Positions 15,364 through 24,334 are shown, counted from the first letter of the stretch. The stretch is DNA of 35,622 nucleotides from Streptomyces beijiangensis (GCF_017315755.1 NZ_JAFLRJ010000020.1:1-35622), one strand, 5' to 3'. Notes: generated from the letters alone by a model not told the origin. Translations and numbers: made by a program.

Positions 15364-16805
15364 GGTCGGACCTCCTGGCGCAGCAGCGCATCGGCTTCGG
15401 TGAGCGTGGATCCGATCCTGGCCAGCGCGGATTCGTCCACCGGGAGGGGAGCGTACAGCGGTCCCTGCGCCGTGCCCCAGCGGCGGGCGACCGCCGCCGG
15501 GTCCTCACCGGTGAGCAGGGACGCCGCCTGTGCGGCCGCGCCGAGCGCCACCAGCTCCTTGGCCGCGGGCACCTGTACGGCACGGCCCGAAAGACGTCGT
15601 ACGGTCTCGCGCCAGGCCGTGCCCTGTGCGCCGCCGCCGATCAGGAGCAGCGGAGCCGTGGGATCGGCGTCCGCGTCGAGGACCTGTTCCAGAGCGGCGA
15701 GCAGGGCGAAGACCGCTCCGTCGTAGGCGCCCTGGAGCAGCTGGCCGCCGGTGGTGTCGTGCCGAAGGCCGTAGAACAGACCGGCGGCGTGCGGGAGTTG
15801 GGGCGTGCGCTCGCCGCCGAGGAAGGGCAGGACGGTGGCGCTGCCGCCCGCCTCCACAGCCTCGCGGTCCAGGCCGAGCAGGGTGGCGATACGGTCCACG
15901 GCCAGGGTGCAGTTGAGGGTGCAGGCGAGCGGCAGCCACTCCCCGCGGGCGTCCGCGAAACCCGCCACGGTGCCCGTGGGATCGACGGGACGGTGCCCGG
16001 ACACCGCGTACACCGTGCCCGAGGTGCCGAGGCTGAGCACCGGCTGTCCCGGGCGCAGCCCGAGGCCGAGGGCCGCTGCCGCGTTGTCACCGGTGCCAGG
16101 TGCGACCAGCATGCCGGGCGGGAGGGGGAGTCCGGGCAGGTCGTGTACGGTGCCGGCCGCCTCGTCGGGCCGCAGGACCTCGGGGAGCATGGCGGGGGAG
16201 AGACCGGCCAGGGCGAGGATCTCCTCGTCGTACGCCTCGGTCGCCGACGACCACCAGCCCGTGCCCGAGGCGTCGCCCCGGTCGGTGACCGCCCGGCCGG
16301 TGAGCCGCTCGGTGAGGTAGTCGTGGGGCAGGCGCACGGCGGCCGTGGCGCGTGCCGCCTCGGGCTCGTTCTCCCGCAGCCAGGCCCACTTGGTGACGGT
16401 CATCGCCGGGCCGGGGAGGCTGCCGGTGCGCTCGGCCCAGGCCTTGGGACCGCCGAGTTCCTCTATCAGGCGCTCGCTCTGCGGGGCCGACCGTACGTCG
16501 TTCCAGAGCATCGCGGGGCGCACCGGGCGTCCGGTGGCGTCGAGGGTGACCAGGCCGTGCTGCTGCCCGCCGACCGCGATGGCCGATGCCCGCGAGGCCG
16601 CGTCCCCGCAGGCGTGCAGGGCGGCGGTGAGCGCCTGCCACCACTGCTCGGGGTCGCTCTCGCGCGCTCCCGCGCCGCCGGACACGGTGTGCGGCGCCTG
16701 GCCGCTCGCGACGACCTCACCGGTTTCCGTGTCGACGACCAGTGCCTTGGTGGACTGGGTCGAGCTGTCCACCCCGATGACGAGCGGGCTCATGGGTGCT
16801 GCCAT
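15360..16805 (-). CDS. xylB: Xylulokinase
   Basis: The 481-residue enzyme phosphorylates D-xylulose to xylulose-5-phosphate, feeding the pentose phosphate pathway. I place the start at ATG 16805, seven bases after GGAG; GTG 16808 is possible. It shows the FGGY-kinase layout: GVDSSTQSTKALVVD (residues 11-25) as the first phosphate loop, AVGGQQHGLV near 77-86, RLPHDYLTERLTG near 158-170, PGTGDNAAAALGLGL with the likely catalytic base Asp240, LSLGTSGTVY, and GGGAQGTAWRETVRRLSGR near the C-terminus as the adenosine-site motif. It is divergent from xylA, 99 bases away, and overlaps the ROK repressor by four bases. Every key motif is intact. Confidence 0.95.
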   Translation of the reverse strand: MAAPMSPLVIGVDSSTQSTKALVVDTETGEVVASGQAPHTVSGGAGARESDPEQWWQALTAALHACGDAASRASAIAVGGQQHGLVTLDATGRPVRPAMLWNDVRSAPQSERLIEELGGPKAWAERTGSLPGPAMTVTKWAWLRENEPEAARATAAVRLPHDYLTERLTGRAVTDRGDASGTGWWSSATEAYDEEILALAGLSPAMLPEVLRPDEAAGTVHDLPGLPLPPGMLVAPGTGDNAAAALGLGLRPGQPVLSLGTSGTVYAVSGHRPVDPTGTVAGFADARGEWLPLACTLNCTLAVDRIATLLGLDREAVEAGGSATVLPFLGGERTPQLPHAAGLFYGLRHDTTGGQLLQGAYDGAVFALLAALEQVLDADADPTAPLLLIGGGAQGTAWRETVRRLSGRAVQVPAAKELVALGAAAQAASLLTGEDPAAVARRWGTAQGPLYAPLPVDESALARIGSTLTEADALLRQEVRP

Positions 16806-16824
16806 CACTTGACTCCGTTCCGCG

Positions 16825-16861
16825 ACTTCACAACGATGCGTCCTGATACTAATTTGTTAAC
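16825..16861. promoter_or_regulatory. xylA/xylB divergent control region with candidate operator
   Basis: An unusually AT-rich core, ATACTAATTTGTTAAC (16846-16861), sits between the two xyl genes. On the minus strand it supplies TAGTAT, a good -10 for xylB, with TTTCGT 17 bases upstream as a poor -35, giving a start about 34 bases before ATG 16805. The GTTAACAAATTAGT sequence resembles operator halves of ROK/XylR repressors (TTAGTTxAACxAA). The ROK repressor at 14191 is the obvious candidate ligand. Confidence 0.5.
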
Positions 16862-16904
16862 GGCCATGACGAAATAGCCCGGGCCAGTCAATAGGGAGTA
16901 CGAC

Positions 16905-18071
16905 ATGAACTACCAGCCCACCCCCGAGGACAAGTTCTCCTTCGGCCTGTGGACCGTGGGATGGCAGGGACGCGACCCGTTCGGTGACGCGACCCGGCCC
17001 GCCCTGGACCCGGTCGAGTCCGTGCAGCGCCTGGCCGAGCTCGGTGCGTACGGCGTCACCTTCCACGATGACGACCTGATCCCCTTCGGGTCCAGCGAGG
17101 CCGAGCGCGAATCCCACATCAAGCGCTTCAGGCAGGCCCTGGACGCCACCGGCCTCATCGTGCCGATGGCCACCACAAACCTCTTCACGCACCCGGTCTT
17201 CAAGGACGGCGGCTTCACCGCCAACGACCGGGACGTACGCCGCTACGCCCTGCGCAAGACCCTCCGCAACATCGATCTGGCCGCCGAGATCGGCGCCAAG
17301 ACCTATGTGGCATGGGGCGGCCGCGAGGGTGCGGAGTCCGGCGGCGCCAAGGACGTCCGGCAGGCTCTGGACCGGATGAAGGAGGCCTTCGACCTGCTCG
17401 GCGAGTACGTCACCGAGCAGGGCTACGACCTCCGCTTCGCCATCGAGCCCAAGCCCAACGAGCCGCGCGGCGACATCTTGCTGCCCACCGTCGGCCACGC
17501 GCTGGCGTTCATCGAGCGCCTGGAGCGTCCCGAGCTGTACGGCGTGAACCCGGAGGTCGGCCACGAGCAGATGGCCGGGCTGAACTTCACGCACTCCATC
17601 GCCCAGGCGATCTGGTCCGGCAAGCTCTTCCACATCGACCTCAACGGTCAGACCGGCATCAAGTACGACCAGGACCTGCGCTTCGGCGCGGGCGACCTGC
17701 GTTCGGCCTTCTGGCTCGTGGACCTGCTGGAGACCGCAGGTTACGAGGGCCCGCGCCACTTCGACTTCAAGCCGCCGCGCACCGAGGGCATGGACGGAGT
17801 CTGGGCCTCGGCCTCCGGGTGCATGCGCAACTACCTGATCCTCAAGGAGCGGACGGCCGCCTTCCGCGCCGACCCCGAGGTCCAGGCCGCACTGCGCGCC
17901 TCGCGCCTCGACGAGCTCGCGCAGCCCACCGCGGGCGACGGGCTCGCCGCCCTCCTCGCCGACCGCGGCGCCTTCGAGGACTTCGACGTCACGGAGGCCG
18001 CCGAGCGCTCCATGGCCTTCGAGTACCTGGACCAGCTGGCGATGGACCACCTGCTCGCGGCCCGCGGCTGA
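16905..18071 (+). CDS. xylA: Xylose isomerase
   Basis: This 388-residue enzyme converts D-xylose to D-xylulose (and D-glucose to D-fructose). The start is ATG 16905 after AGGGAG. It is the short class I form, and its numbering coincides with the well-studied Streptomyces enzymes: Trp16 in LWTVGWQG, His54 and Asp57 in [10 protein letters not shown], Trp137-region YVAWGGREG, Glu181 and Lys183 in [12 protein letters not shown], Glu217/His220 in [11 protein letters not shown], and Asp245, Asp255 and Asp257 around HIDLNGQ and YDQDLRFG, with Asp287 in HFDFKP. These residues form the two divalent-metal sites. It lies divergently from xylB and its repressor, so xylose should induce both arms together. 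Confidence 0.98.
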   Translation: MNYQPTPEDKFSFGLWTVGWQGRDPFGDATRPALDPVESVQRLAELGAYGVTFHDDDLIPFGSSEAERESHIKRFRQALDATGLIVPMATTNLFTHPVFKDGGFTANDRDVRRYALRKTLRNIDLAAEIGAKTYVAWGGREGAESGGAKDVRQALDRMKEAFDLLGEYVTEQGYDLRFAIEPKPNEPRGDILLPTVGHALAFIERLERPELYGVNPEVGHEQMAGLNFTHSIAQAIWSGKLFHIDLNGQTGIKYDQDLRFGAGDLRSAFWLVDLLETAGYEGPRHFDFKPPRTEGMDGVWASASGCMRNYLILKERTAAFRADPEVQAALRASRLDELAQPTAGDGLAALLADRGAFEDFDVTEAAERSMAFEYLDQLAMDHLLAARG

Positions 18072-18141
18072 TTTCCGCGCGAAGTGGCCAACTTGCCCGT
18101 AGGGATGGCGAGATGACCGCTTCGGGGCGACTCTGGAGGGT

Positions 18142-18504
18142 ATGGCCACACCGCCGATGCCCCCTCAGCCGCCCGGCCCCCCGCAGAGCCAGGGGTTCGG
18201 ACCGCCTCCGCCACACCGTGGCGGAGGCGGTCCGAACCGGCGCTTCCTGGCGATCGCGGCCGCCGTCGCGGTGGTGATCGTCGTGGTGATCGTGGTGGTG
18301 ATGAGCAGCGGAGGCGGCTCCTCGGGCAAGAAGTCACCCGGCGCCAGTACGTCACCGGCGAACCCGACACCTTCGCTGAGCATCCCCACGGAGATCCCCA
18401 CCGAACTGCCGACCGAACTTCCCACCAAACTGCCGACGGAGCTTCCCTCGGACATTCCGAGCGAATTCCCGTCGGGCCTGGAGACCCTGCTGCCCTCCTT
18501 CTAG
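18142..18504 (+). CDS. Proline-rich single-span membrane protein
   Basis: The product is 120 residues. Residues 1-33 are Pro/Gly-rich (MPPQPPGPPQSQGFGPPPPH) and probably cytoplasmic. Residues 35-54 are one transmembrane helix (FLAIAAAVAVVIVVVIVVVM). After a Ser/Gly linker, the outer part has tandem PTELP-type repeats (EIPTELPTELPTKLPTELPS) and ends in LLPSF. This organisation is common among Streptomyces small membrane proteins of unknown function. GGAGGG lies only a few bases before the ATG, which is tight. A perfect 21-base hairpin lies within codons 18-33. Its stop overlaps by four bases the stop of the convergent esterase gene. It is 70 bases downstream of xylA, but nothing ties it to xylose. 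Confidence 0.65.
   Translation: MATPPMPPQPPGPPQSQGFGPPPPHRGGGGPNRRFLAIAAAVAVVIVVVIVVVMSSGGGSSGKKSPGASTSPANPTPSLSIPTEIPTELPTELPTKLPTELPSDIPSEFPSGLETLLPSF
18194..18238. repeat. Perfect 21-base inverted repeat inside a coding region
   Basis: Arms 18194-18214 and 18218-18238 are fully complementary with a 3-base loop (ACC). The left arm encodes Gly-Pro-Pro-Pro-Pro and the right arm Gly-Gly-Gly-Gly-Pro, so codon choice contributes. The stem is very GC-rich and would be highly stable in RNA. It lies 123 bases past the xylA stop and could act as its terminator or as an attenuator. Confidence 0.9.
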
Positions 18505-19826
18505 TGCCCCTCGGGCAGCCGGAGGTAGGTCAGAACCGTCTTCACACCGCTGTCCACCAGCCGCCCCTGTGCATCGAAGGCACCGGCGCCGTCCGTCATC
18601 CCGAAGTCGTTGTCATTGATGAGCGCGAGAGTGTGGTGCCCGGCCAGGGCGACACCTTCGATCTTCCCGGGCACGCCGGGGACCGTACCGAGATCGACGA
18701 CCAGGCGCTTGCGCAGCACCGGCACGCCCGATGCGGCGGGGTCGGCCAGCTGTTCGTACGAAGGCGAAGTCGCCACGGAGTCCCAGGCGCTGCCCAGAAT
18801 TCCCTTGCCGCGCGGCAGCGTCACACGCTGCAGCCTGGCCGCCTTGTCGGTGCGCTCCTCCACCAGAAGGCTGTCGCGGCCGACGGCCACCACCGAGGAG
18901 ATCTTCAGCTCGGAGGTGTCGGTCTCGCTCGGGTCGACCACGTCCACCGCGTCGAAGCGGTAGGCGTACTCGGCGGTGACCGCCCGGTGCTTCGGCGAGA
19001 AGCGCAGCAGCCGGACATTGCGCGAATCCTCCCCGGCCGCCGTGTCGGGCACCGAGAGCGGGCTCTGCACCGCAAGCACCAGATCGCCGCCGGGGAGTTG
19101 CGCCAGCCCCTCGAACCCGCGGTTGACCTTGCGCTGGAGCAGGATGGCGGGCAGCGACTCGACCACGGGGTAGTCGGCGCCGGTCAGATGCAGCCCCTTG
19201 GGGACGTAGCGGGTGAGGACCTGCCCACGGGCCGATACGTGCACCAGCGAGGGGCCGTACTCGTCGACCAGCCAGAAGGTGCCGTCCTTCGCCCGCACGA
19301 TGCCCTCGGTGTCGAGACCGTTCGGGTTGTACGAGAGCGGGGACCTGGCGTCGTAGGAGTACGGGGCCTCGTCGCGGCCCTGCTGGTTCGACAGACCGGT
19401 CACCGCGGCTCCCGACCGCGTGGTCAGCGGTATCGCCTGCAGCACCTTCAGCGTGCCGTGCTGCGCACGCACCCGGACGATCACCGGATCGAACCCGGGC
19501 ACCGGGAACGTGCGCCGCTTCGCGCCGTCGATCTTGATCTGTCCGTTGGGGCCGCGGTCGCTCACCGTCCAGAACTCGCCCGCGCGGCCCGCCGGATAGA
19601 TGTCGCTGCCGATGCCGCCGAGCTTGACACCCCGGTCGTCGCCGACGGTCCCGGGAAGCAGCGCGTTGGAGAAGGAGCCCAGCGGGACGTCGCCGAGCAC
19701 CGCCGTGCCGGTGACCCGGGCCGAATGCCCCGTCGCCCCGGTTGCGGTGCCGGACGCGGTGACCGCCGCGAGCAGGGCGAGCGGCAGCCCCACAGCGAGG
19801 GAACGCCTGAGAGCACGCGGTGACAT
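18501..19826 (-). CDS. Secreted phytase-like esterase
   Basis: The 441-residue product begins at ATG 19826, six bases after AGGAGG. Residues 1-32 are a signal peptide (RRSLAVGLPLALLAAVTASG) with likely cleavage after TATGATGHSA. The remainder matches the family called 'esterase-like activity of phytase', a beta-propeller fold: GVKLGGIGSDIYPAG, FWTVSDRGPNGQI, RTFPVPGFDPVIVRV, NGLDTEGIVRAKDGTFWLVD, EYGPSLVHVSARGQVLTRYV, RGFEGLAQLPGGDLVLAVQS, SRNVRLLRF, KIEGVALAGHHTLALINDND. It is exported and probably binds Ca2+ and hydrolyses ester or phosphoester bonds; the substrate is unknown. It is monocistronic and converges with the proline-rich gene. Confidence 0.88.
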   Translation of the reverse strand: MSPRALRRSLAVGLPLALLAAVTASGTATGATGHSARVTGTAVLGDVPLGSFSNALLPGTVGDDRGVKLGGIGSDIYPAGRAGEFWTVSDRGPNGQIKIDGAKRRTFPVPGFDPVIVRVRAQHGTLKVLQAIPLTTRSGAAVTGLSNQQGRDEAPYSYDARSPLSYNPNGLDTEGIVRAKDGTFWLVDEYGPSLVHVSARGQVLTRYVPKGLHLTGADYPVVESLPAILLQRKVNRGFEGLAQLPGGDLVLAVQSPLSVPDTAAGEDSRNVRLLRFSPKHRAVTAEYAYRFDAVDVVDPSETDTSELKISSVVAVGRDSLLVEERTDKAARLQRVTLPRGKGILGSAWDSVATSPSYEQLADPAASGVPVLRKRLVVDLGTVPGVPGKIEGVALAGHHTLALINDNDFGMTDGAGAFDAQGRLVDSGVKTVLTYLRLPEGH

Positions 19827-19921
19827 GGGGCCTCCTGAGGCACAAAAGTACGGACAGTGGCCAGGCTGGGCCCTCGACCCCAACGGTGCACGACGGACGG
19901 GTGAACACCGGGCGACCTACG

Positions 19922-19956
19922 GACGGCGCCTCCCGCGCGGAGCGGGAGGCGCCGTC
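19922..19956 (-). terminator. Strong hairpin after the SWIM gene
   Basis: GACGGCGCCTCCCGC (19922-19936) pairs perfectly with 19942-19956 around the 5-base loop GCGGA. It lies 28 bases past the SWIM-gene stop on the minus strand and before the esterase gene, so it should end the helicase-SWIM operon. Confidence 0.8.
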
Positions 19957-19983
19957 AGCGGCAGTCGACGACGGCGCCGTACG

Positions 19984-21276
19984 TCACTCTTCGCCGGCCG
20001 GCACGGTCAGTACGGCCAGCGCCGCCGCCGGGTCCTGGTCGGCCGGCCCCGCCGGGGTCCAGCGGCCGCGCTCCTTGCGGTACGGCCACCACCGCCCGTC
20101 CTGTCCGTACCGCAGCTGCGCGTCGGCTCCCGTCACCGTCCACCGGTTGCGGGCGGCCCGCAACGACGGCCGCGCATCCTCCTCCCAGGCCTGGTCCAGC
20201 TGGGTACGGGCGCGCGCGAGGCTCTCAGGACCGGGCGTCCACTCTTCTTCCAGTACGGAAAGAGCCGCGGCCCCGCCGCACTCCCAGGCGCGCACGGCGA
20301 GCGCCAGCTCGCCCCGCTCACGCCCCGAACCGGCGGCCAGCCGCGCGGAGATGTGCGCATCCGCACCGGCCGCGGCCAGCCGCACCGCATCCTGACCCGG
20401 CGTCAACTCCGACTCCACGGGCTGCTGTTCATGGCCTGGAGCGAGGGCTTCAAGGAGCATCAGCCGGGCCCGCCGGGCGGCGTCCGCCGCCAGGAACTCC
20501 AGCGCCGCCGCCTCCAGCCCCGGCGCCGGACCGGACTCCGTGTCGAGCGAGAGCGGCTGCCCTGGCTCGTCGGGCACCGGCGGCGGCGCGGGCAGTGGCG
20601 GCAGGATGTCCCGTGCGGCGAAGGCCTCGTCCGCGGGTACGCCTGCCGGTTCCCCGGCGCCCTCGGCAGCGGCCTCCTGAGGGGCCGCCAGCGCGACACT
20701 GCGGACCTGCAGCTCGTCCAGCAGCTCGCGTTCGCCCCGCCCGCGCATCAGCAGCAGGAGATATGGATCCTGGTCCAGGAGCCGCGCCACCTGATAGCAG
20801 AGCGCCGCCGTGTGCGGGCAGTGGTCCCACGCCTCGCACGAACACTCTGGCTCCAAGTCGCCTATGCCCGGCAGCAGTTCGACACCGGCGGCCGACGCGT
20901 CCTCCACCAGGTGCGGTGGCATCTCCCGGTCGAGTAGCGCCGCGATGTGCCCGGACTGCTCGACCGCCATGCCGAGGAATCGGTCCCACTCCTCATCGCT
21001 CAGCCGCTGCAGCAGCACGTCGGTGCGCCGCCCGGTGCCGTCGCGGTCCTGCACGACAGCCGTGATCCGCCCGGGCCGCACCGACACCGCGCCGACCGCG
21101 CCCTCGCGTGCGAACTTGCGGCCCTTCTTCAGCTGCTGACCGTCCAGCGCCGTCTCCTCAAGCGCGGTGAGCCACGCCAGGCCCCACCACGTCTGCGCGA
21201 AGCCGCGGCCGTGTACGGGCGCCAGCGCGGCAATGGTGCGCTCCAGTCCATCCGTTCCGTCCCGGTGATCACTCAT
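19984..21276 (-). CDS. SWIM zinc-finger protein coupled to SNF2 helicase
   Basis: This 430-residue protein begins at ATG 21276. The N-terminus (GFAQTWWGLAWLTALEETAL, GRKFAREGAVGAVSVRPGRI) is typical of the actinobacterial SWIM group. The SWIM zinc finger is CSCEAWDHCPHTAALCYQVA, with ligands Cys145, Cys147, Cys153 and His155 (CxC...CxH), which binds DNA or protein. A Pro/Ala-rich linker (residues 200-275) leads to a helical C-terminal region rich in Ala and Arg, ending WWPYRKERGRWTP. Its ATG overlaps the stop of the SNF2 gene (ATGA, 21273-21276), so both are translationally coupled and probably act as a pair on nucleic acid. The exact role in Streptomyces is unknown. Confidence 0.9.
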   Translation of the reverse strand: MSDHRDGTDGLERTIAALAPVHGRGFAQTWWGLAWLTALEETALDGQQLKKGRKFAREGAVGAVSVRPGRITAVVQDRDGTGRRTDVLLQRLSDEEWDRFLGMAVEQSGHIAALLDREMPPHLVEDASAAGVELLPGIGDLEPECSCEAWDHCPHTAALCYQVARLLDQDPYLLLLMRGRGERELLDELQVRSVALAAPQEAAAEGAGEPAGVPADEAFAARDILPPLPAPPPVPDEPGQPLSLDTESGPAPGLEAAALEFLAADAARRARLMLLEALAPGHEQQPVESELTPGQDAVRLAAAGADAHISARLAAGSGRERGELALAVRAWECGGAAALSVLEEEWTPGPESLARARTQLDQAWEEDARPSLRAARNRWTVTGADAQLRYGQDGRWWPYRKERGRWTPAGPADQDPAAALAVLTVPAGEE

Positions 21277-24245
21277 CGCGCACTCCCTCGCAGCTCCACC
21301 AGGTCCGCCAGATCGGCGTCGGTCAGTTCGGTCAGGGCGGCCTCGCCCGACCCGAGCACGGAATCCGCCAGCTCCCGCTTGCGCAGCAGCATCGTGGCGA
21401 TCCGGTCCTCGATGGTCCCTTCGGCGATCAGCCGGTGCACCTGGACGGGCCGGGTCTGCCCGATGCGGTACGCACGGTCGGTGGCCTGCGCCTCGACGGC
21501 CGGATTCCACCAGCGGTCGTAGTGCACGACATGTTCGGCGCGGGTGAGGTTGAGCCCGGTCCCGGCCGCCTTCAACGACAGCAGGAAGACCGGGACTTCA
21601 CCGTCCTGGAAGCGCTGCACCATCTCCTCGCGGCGGGCGACCGGAGTGCCGCCGTGCAGGAACTGGGTGGGCACGCCGCGCGCCGCCAGGTGCTCCTCGA
21701 TGAGGCGCGCCATCTGCACGTACTGGGTGAAGACCAGCACACTCGCACCCTCGGCGAGGATCGTGTCGAGGAGCTCGTCCAGCAGTTCCAGCTTCCCCGA
21801 ACGGCCCGCGATCTGCGGCCTCTTCTCCTTCAGATACTGCGCGGGGTGGTTGCAGATCTGCTTGAGCGCGGTGAGCAGCTTGATCACCAGACCGCGGCGA
21901 GCGAAACCGTCCGCACCCGCGATCTCCGCGAGGGTCTCGCGTACCACCGCCTCGTACAGACCGGCCTGTTCCTTGGTGAGCGAGACGGCCCGGTCGGTCT
22001 CGGTCTTCGGTGGCAGCTCGGGGGCGATCCCGGGATCCGACTTGTGCCGGCGCAGCAGGAAAGGGCGGACGAGGGCGCCGAGGCGCTCGGCGGCGGCCGG
22101 GTCATTGCCGCTCTCGACGGCCTTGGCGTAACGGCTGCGGAACGTGCCGAGCCTGCCGAGGAGCCCTGGCGTCGTCCAGTCGAGGATCGCCCACAGCTCG
22201 GAGAGGTTGTTCTCGACGGGCGTGCCGGTGAGCGCCACGCGGGCACGGGCGGGGAGCGTGCGCAGCTGCTTGGCGGTCGACGAGTAGGGGTTCTTGACGT
22301 GCTGGGCCTCGTCGGCGACGAGCAGGCCCCACTCCGTGCCGGCCAGCTTCTCGGTGTCGAGCCGCATCGTGCCGTACGTGGTGAGGACGAACTCCCCGTC
22401 CGCCAGGTCGTCCAGGGACCGCGAGGCCCCATGGAAGCGGCGTACCACGGTGCCCGGTGCGAACTTCTCGATCTCCCGCTGCCAGTTGCCCATCAGGGAC
22501 GTCGGACAGACCACCAGCGTCGGCCCGGCCGATGAGGCATCCGTCTGCCGGTGCAGATGCAGGGCGATCAGGGTGATCGTCTTGCCGAGGCCCATGTCGT
22601 CGGCGAGGCAGCCGCCGAGCCCGAGCGAGGTCATCAGATCGAGCCAGGCCAGGCCGCGCAGCTGATACGCGCGCAGTGTCGCGGCGAGCGCCGCAGGCTG
22701 CTCGACGGGCCGCTGCCCCGCGCCCTCGGGATCGGCCAGCCGGTCGCGCAACTGTGCCAGCCAGCCCGTCGCCCGGACCTCGACGCGTCGCCCGTCGACC
22801 TCCGTCGACCCGGTCAGCACGGCACTCAGCGCATCGATGGGAGTGACCTTGCGGTCCTGTGTCTCACGGGCGCGGCGCGCCTCCACCGGATCGATCAGCA
22901 CCCACTGGTCGCGCAGCCGCACCACCGGTCTGCTCGACTCAGCGAGCCGGTCGAGCTCGGCCCTGCTGAGCTGCGTCCCGCCCAGCGCGAACCTCCAGTC
23001 GAAGGTCAGCAGCGCGTCCGTGGACATCATGGACGGCAGATCGGAAACGGTCCTGTCTACCGGTGCCTTCGGTGCTGCTTCGGCCGGCGCCTCGTCGGGG
23101 GGACCGACGACCGCATGTGCCGTGAAGGTGCGCGCCAGTTGCCTGGGCCAGTGCACCTGCACCCCGGTCGCGGCCAGCATTCGGGACGCCTCGCCGAGCA
23201 GCTCGGCGGCCTCCTCGTCGGCCAGTTCGAGGGCGTCGGGTACGGCGGCCGACAGCAGGGGAGCGAGCGGGGGCCAGGCGCGGGCGGCCCGGCGCAGCGC
23301 GAGCAGCGCGTCCATCTGCGGGCGCGGCCCGAAACCGGCCGTGGACCCCGACCACACCTCGGCGGCGTCGGCGACAAGGGACGGATCGCTGACGCTGTGC
23401 ATCTGCAGTACGGCACGGAAGACCGGCTCCGGGCCGTCCGGGCCGTCCGCGCCGGTCTCGCCCGCGGTGTCGAGCCCCGGCAACTCGATGCGCAACGAGA
23501 TCCGTACGCCCGCGTCGTGGCCCGCGGCGACGTCGGCCGCCCAGCCGCGCTGCCCGGGCAGCTGTTGCGGGGCGGCGGCCGCGAAGGCGGGGCTCCCGGC
23601 GGCGAACACGGCCGCGGGTGTGCGCGGCAGGCCGTCGGCGACCGCATCGAGGAAGGCGCGCAACAGCGTTTCGGGGGCGGGCAGCAGGAGTGCGTTCGCG
23701 GTGTCCTCGTTGTCGCCGGATTCACCGGATTCACCGGATTCGCCGGATTCGCCGGAGTCACCGGAGTCCCTGGCGTTCCCGGTGGCGTCGAGCGGGACGG
23801 CGTGCGCGGTGGGCGGCATGGCCGCGGCCAGCTCCCGTACCCGCTCCAGGTCCTCAGCGGCGAGCGGCCCTGCCCGCCAGGCGTCGTGATCAGTAGCGGT
23901 GAGCCCGGGCAGCAGGCGCCCACGGGCCGCGAGTTGGAGCGCGAGCACCGCGGCAGTGCCCCAGAAGGCCGTCGCCGCCGAGGCCTGCGCGGACGCCCGC
24001 GCACGGGTGAGGACGGGCAGCGCGTCCCGTACGGGAAGGAGCAACGCCCGTACGGAACAAAGGCTCGCGCCGTCGGCGACGACGGTCAGCTCCTCGACCG
24101 TCCCGGGGCCGTCCGGCGGCTCGGTCCCGTCGGGGTGCCAGAACGCGATCCGTCCGGTGCGGGAGGGATCCGCGGGCAGGAAGACAGCGGAGCAGCAGGA
24201 GAGTTCGGTGATCTGGGAGGGCGTTGCCAGGGGGAGTCGGTGCAC
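21273..24245 (-). CDS. SNF2-family DEAD/DEAH-like helicase
   Basis: This is a 990-residue SWI2/SNF2 ATPase that translocates on DNA. I chose GTG 24245, with GAGGAA about ten bases upstream; the frame is open back to 24311 (1012 residues). The N-terminal 500 residues are Ala/Pro-rich and poorly conserved. The ATPase core follows: motif I DDMGLGKTI near residue 550, motif II VADEAQH near 642, TGTPVENNLSELW, then the C-terminal RecA domain with LVFTQYVQMARLIEEHL, LSLKAAGTGLNLT and motif VI QATDRAYRIGQTRPVQVHRL near 920. It resembles the RapA/HepA-type or HelZ helicases that recycle RNA polymerase or remodel nucleic acid. An acidic Ser-Gly repeat lies at about residues 158-180. It forms an operon with the SWIM protein. 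Confidence 0.94.
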   Translation of the reverse strand: MHRLPLATPSQITELSCCSAVFLPADPSRTGRIAFWHPDGTEPPDGPGTVEELTVVADGASLCSVRALLLPVRDALPVLTRARASAQASAATAFWGTAAVLALQLAARGRLLPGLTATDHDAWRAGPLAAEDLERVRELAAAMPPTAHAVPLDATGNARDSGDSGESGESGESGESGDNEDTANALLLPAPETLLRAFLDAVADGLPRTPAAVFAAGSPAFAAAAPQQLPGQRGWAADVAAGHDAGVRISLRIELPGLDTAGETGADGPDGPEPVFRAVLQMHSVSDPSLVADAAEVWSGSTAGFGPRPQMDALLALRRAARAWPPLAPLLSAAVPDALELADEEAAELLGEASRMLAATGVQVHWPRQLARTFTAHAVVGPPDEAPAEAAPKAPVDRTVSDLPSMMSTDALLTFDWRFALGGTQLSRAELDRLAESSRPVVRLRDQWVLIDPVEARRARETQDRKVTPIDALSAVLTGSTEVDGRRVEVRATGWLAQLRDRLADPEGAGQRPVEQPAALAATLRAYQLRGLAWLDLMTSLGLGGCLADDMGLGKTITLIALHLHRQTDASSAGPTLVVCPTSLMGNWQREIEKFAPGTVVRRFHGASRSLDDLADGEFVLTTYGTMRLDTEKLAGTEWGLLVADEAQHVKNPYSSTAKQLRTLPARARVALTGTPVENNLSELWAILDWTTPGLLGRLGTFRSRYAKAVESGNDPAAAERLGALVRPFLLRRHKSDPGIAPELPPKTETDRAVSLTKEQAGLYEAVVRETLAEIAGADGFARRGLVIKLLTALKQICNHPAQYLKEKRPQIAGRSGKLELLDELLDTILAEGASVLVFTQYVQMARLIEEHLAARGVPTQFLHGGTPVARREEMVQRFQDGEVPVFLLSLKAAGTGLNLTRAEHVVHYDRWWNPAVEAQATDRAYRIGQTRPVQVHRLIAEGTIEDRIATMLLRKRELADSVLGSGEAALTELTDADLADLVELRGSAR
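23712..23769. repeat. Tandem 9-base repeat inside the SNF2 gene
   Basis: Units TTCACCGGA (twice), TTCGCCGGA (twice) and GTCACCGGA follow in tandem with partial copies at both ends. On the coding strand they encode repeated Ser-Gly-Glu/Asp (DSGESGESGESG). The length of nine keeps the frame, so copy number can vary without breaking the protein. Confidence 0.85.
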
Positions 24246-24334
24246 AGCGATAGCGCATTCCTCAAACTTGACTACTGCGGGCCGGAGCCGCCGAGGGTAC
24301 CGCACGGACAACGCCGGAAGAGAGGCGAACCGCC

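Noticed and set aside
14084..15583. Upstream extension of the permease frame through the ROK gene
   Set aside because: The extension is a reading-frame shadow of the ROK repressor; the permease begins at ATG 14083 with a good ribosome-binding site and its first membrane helix.
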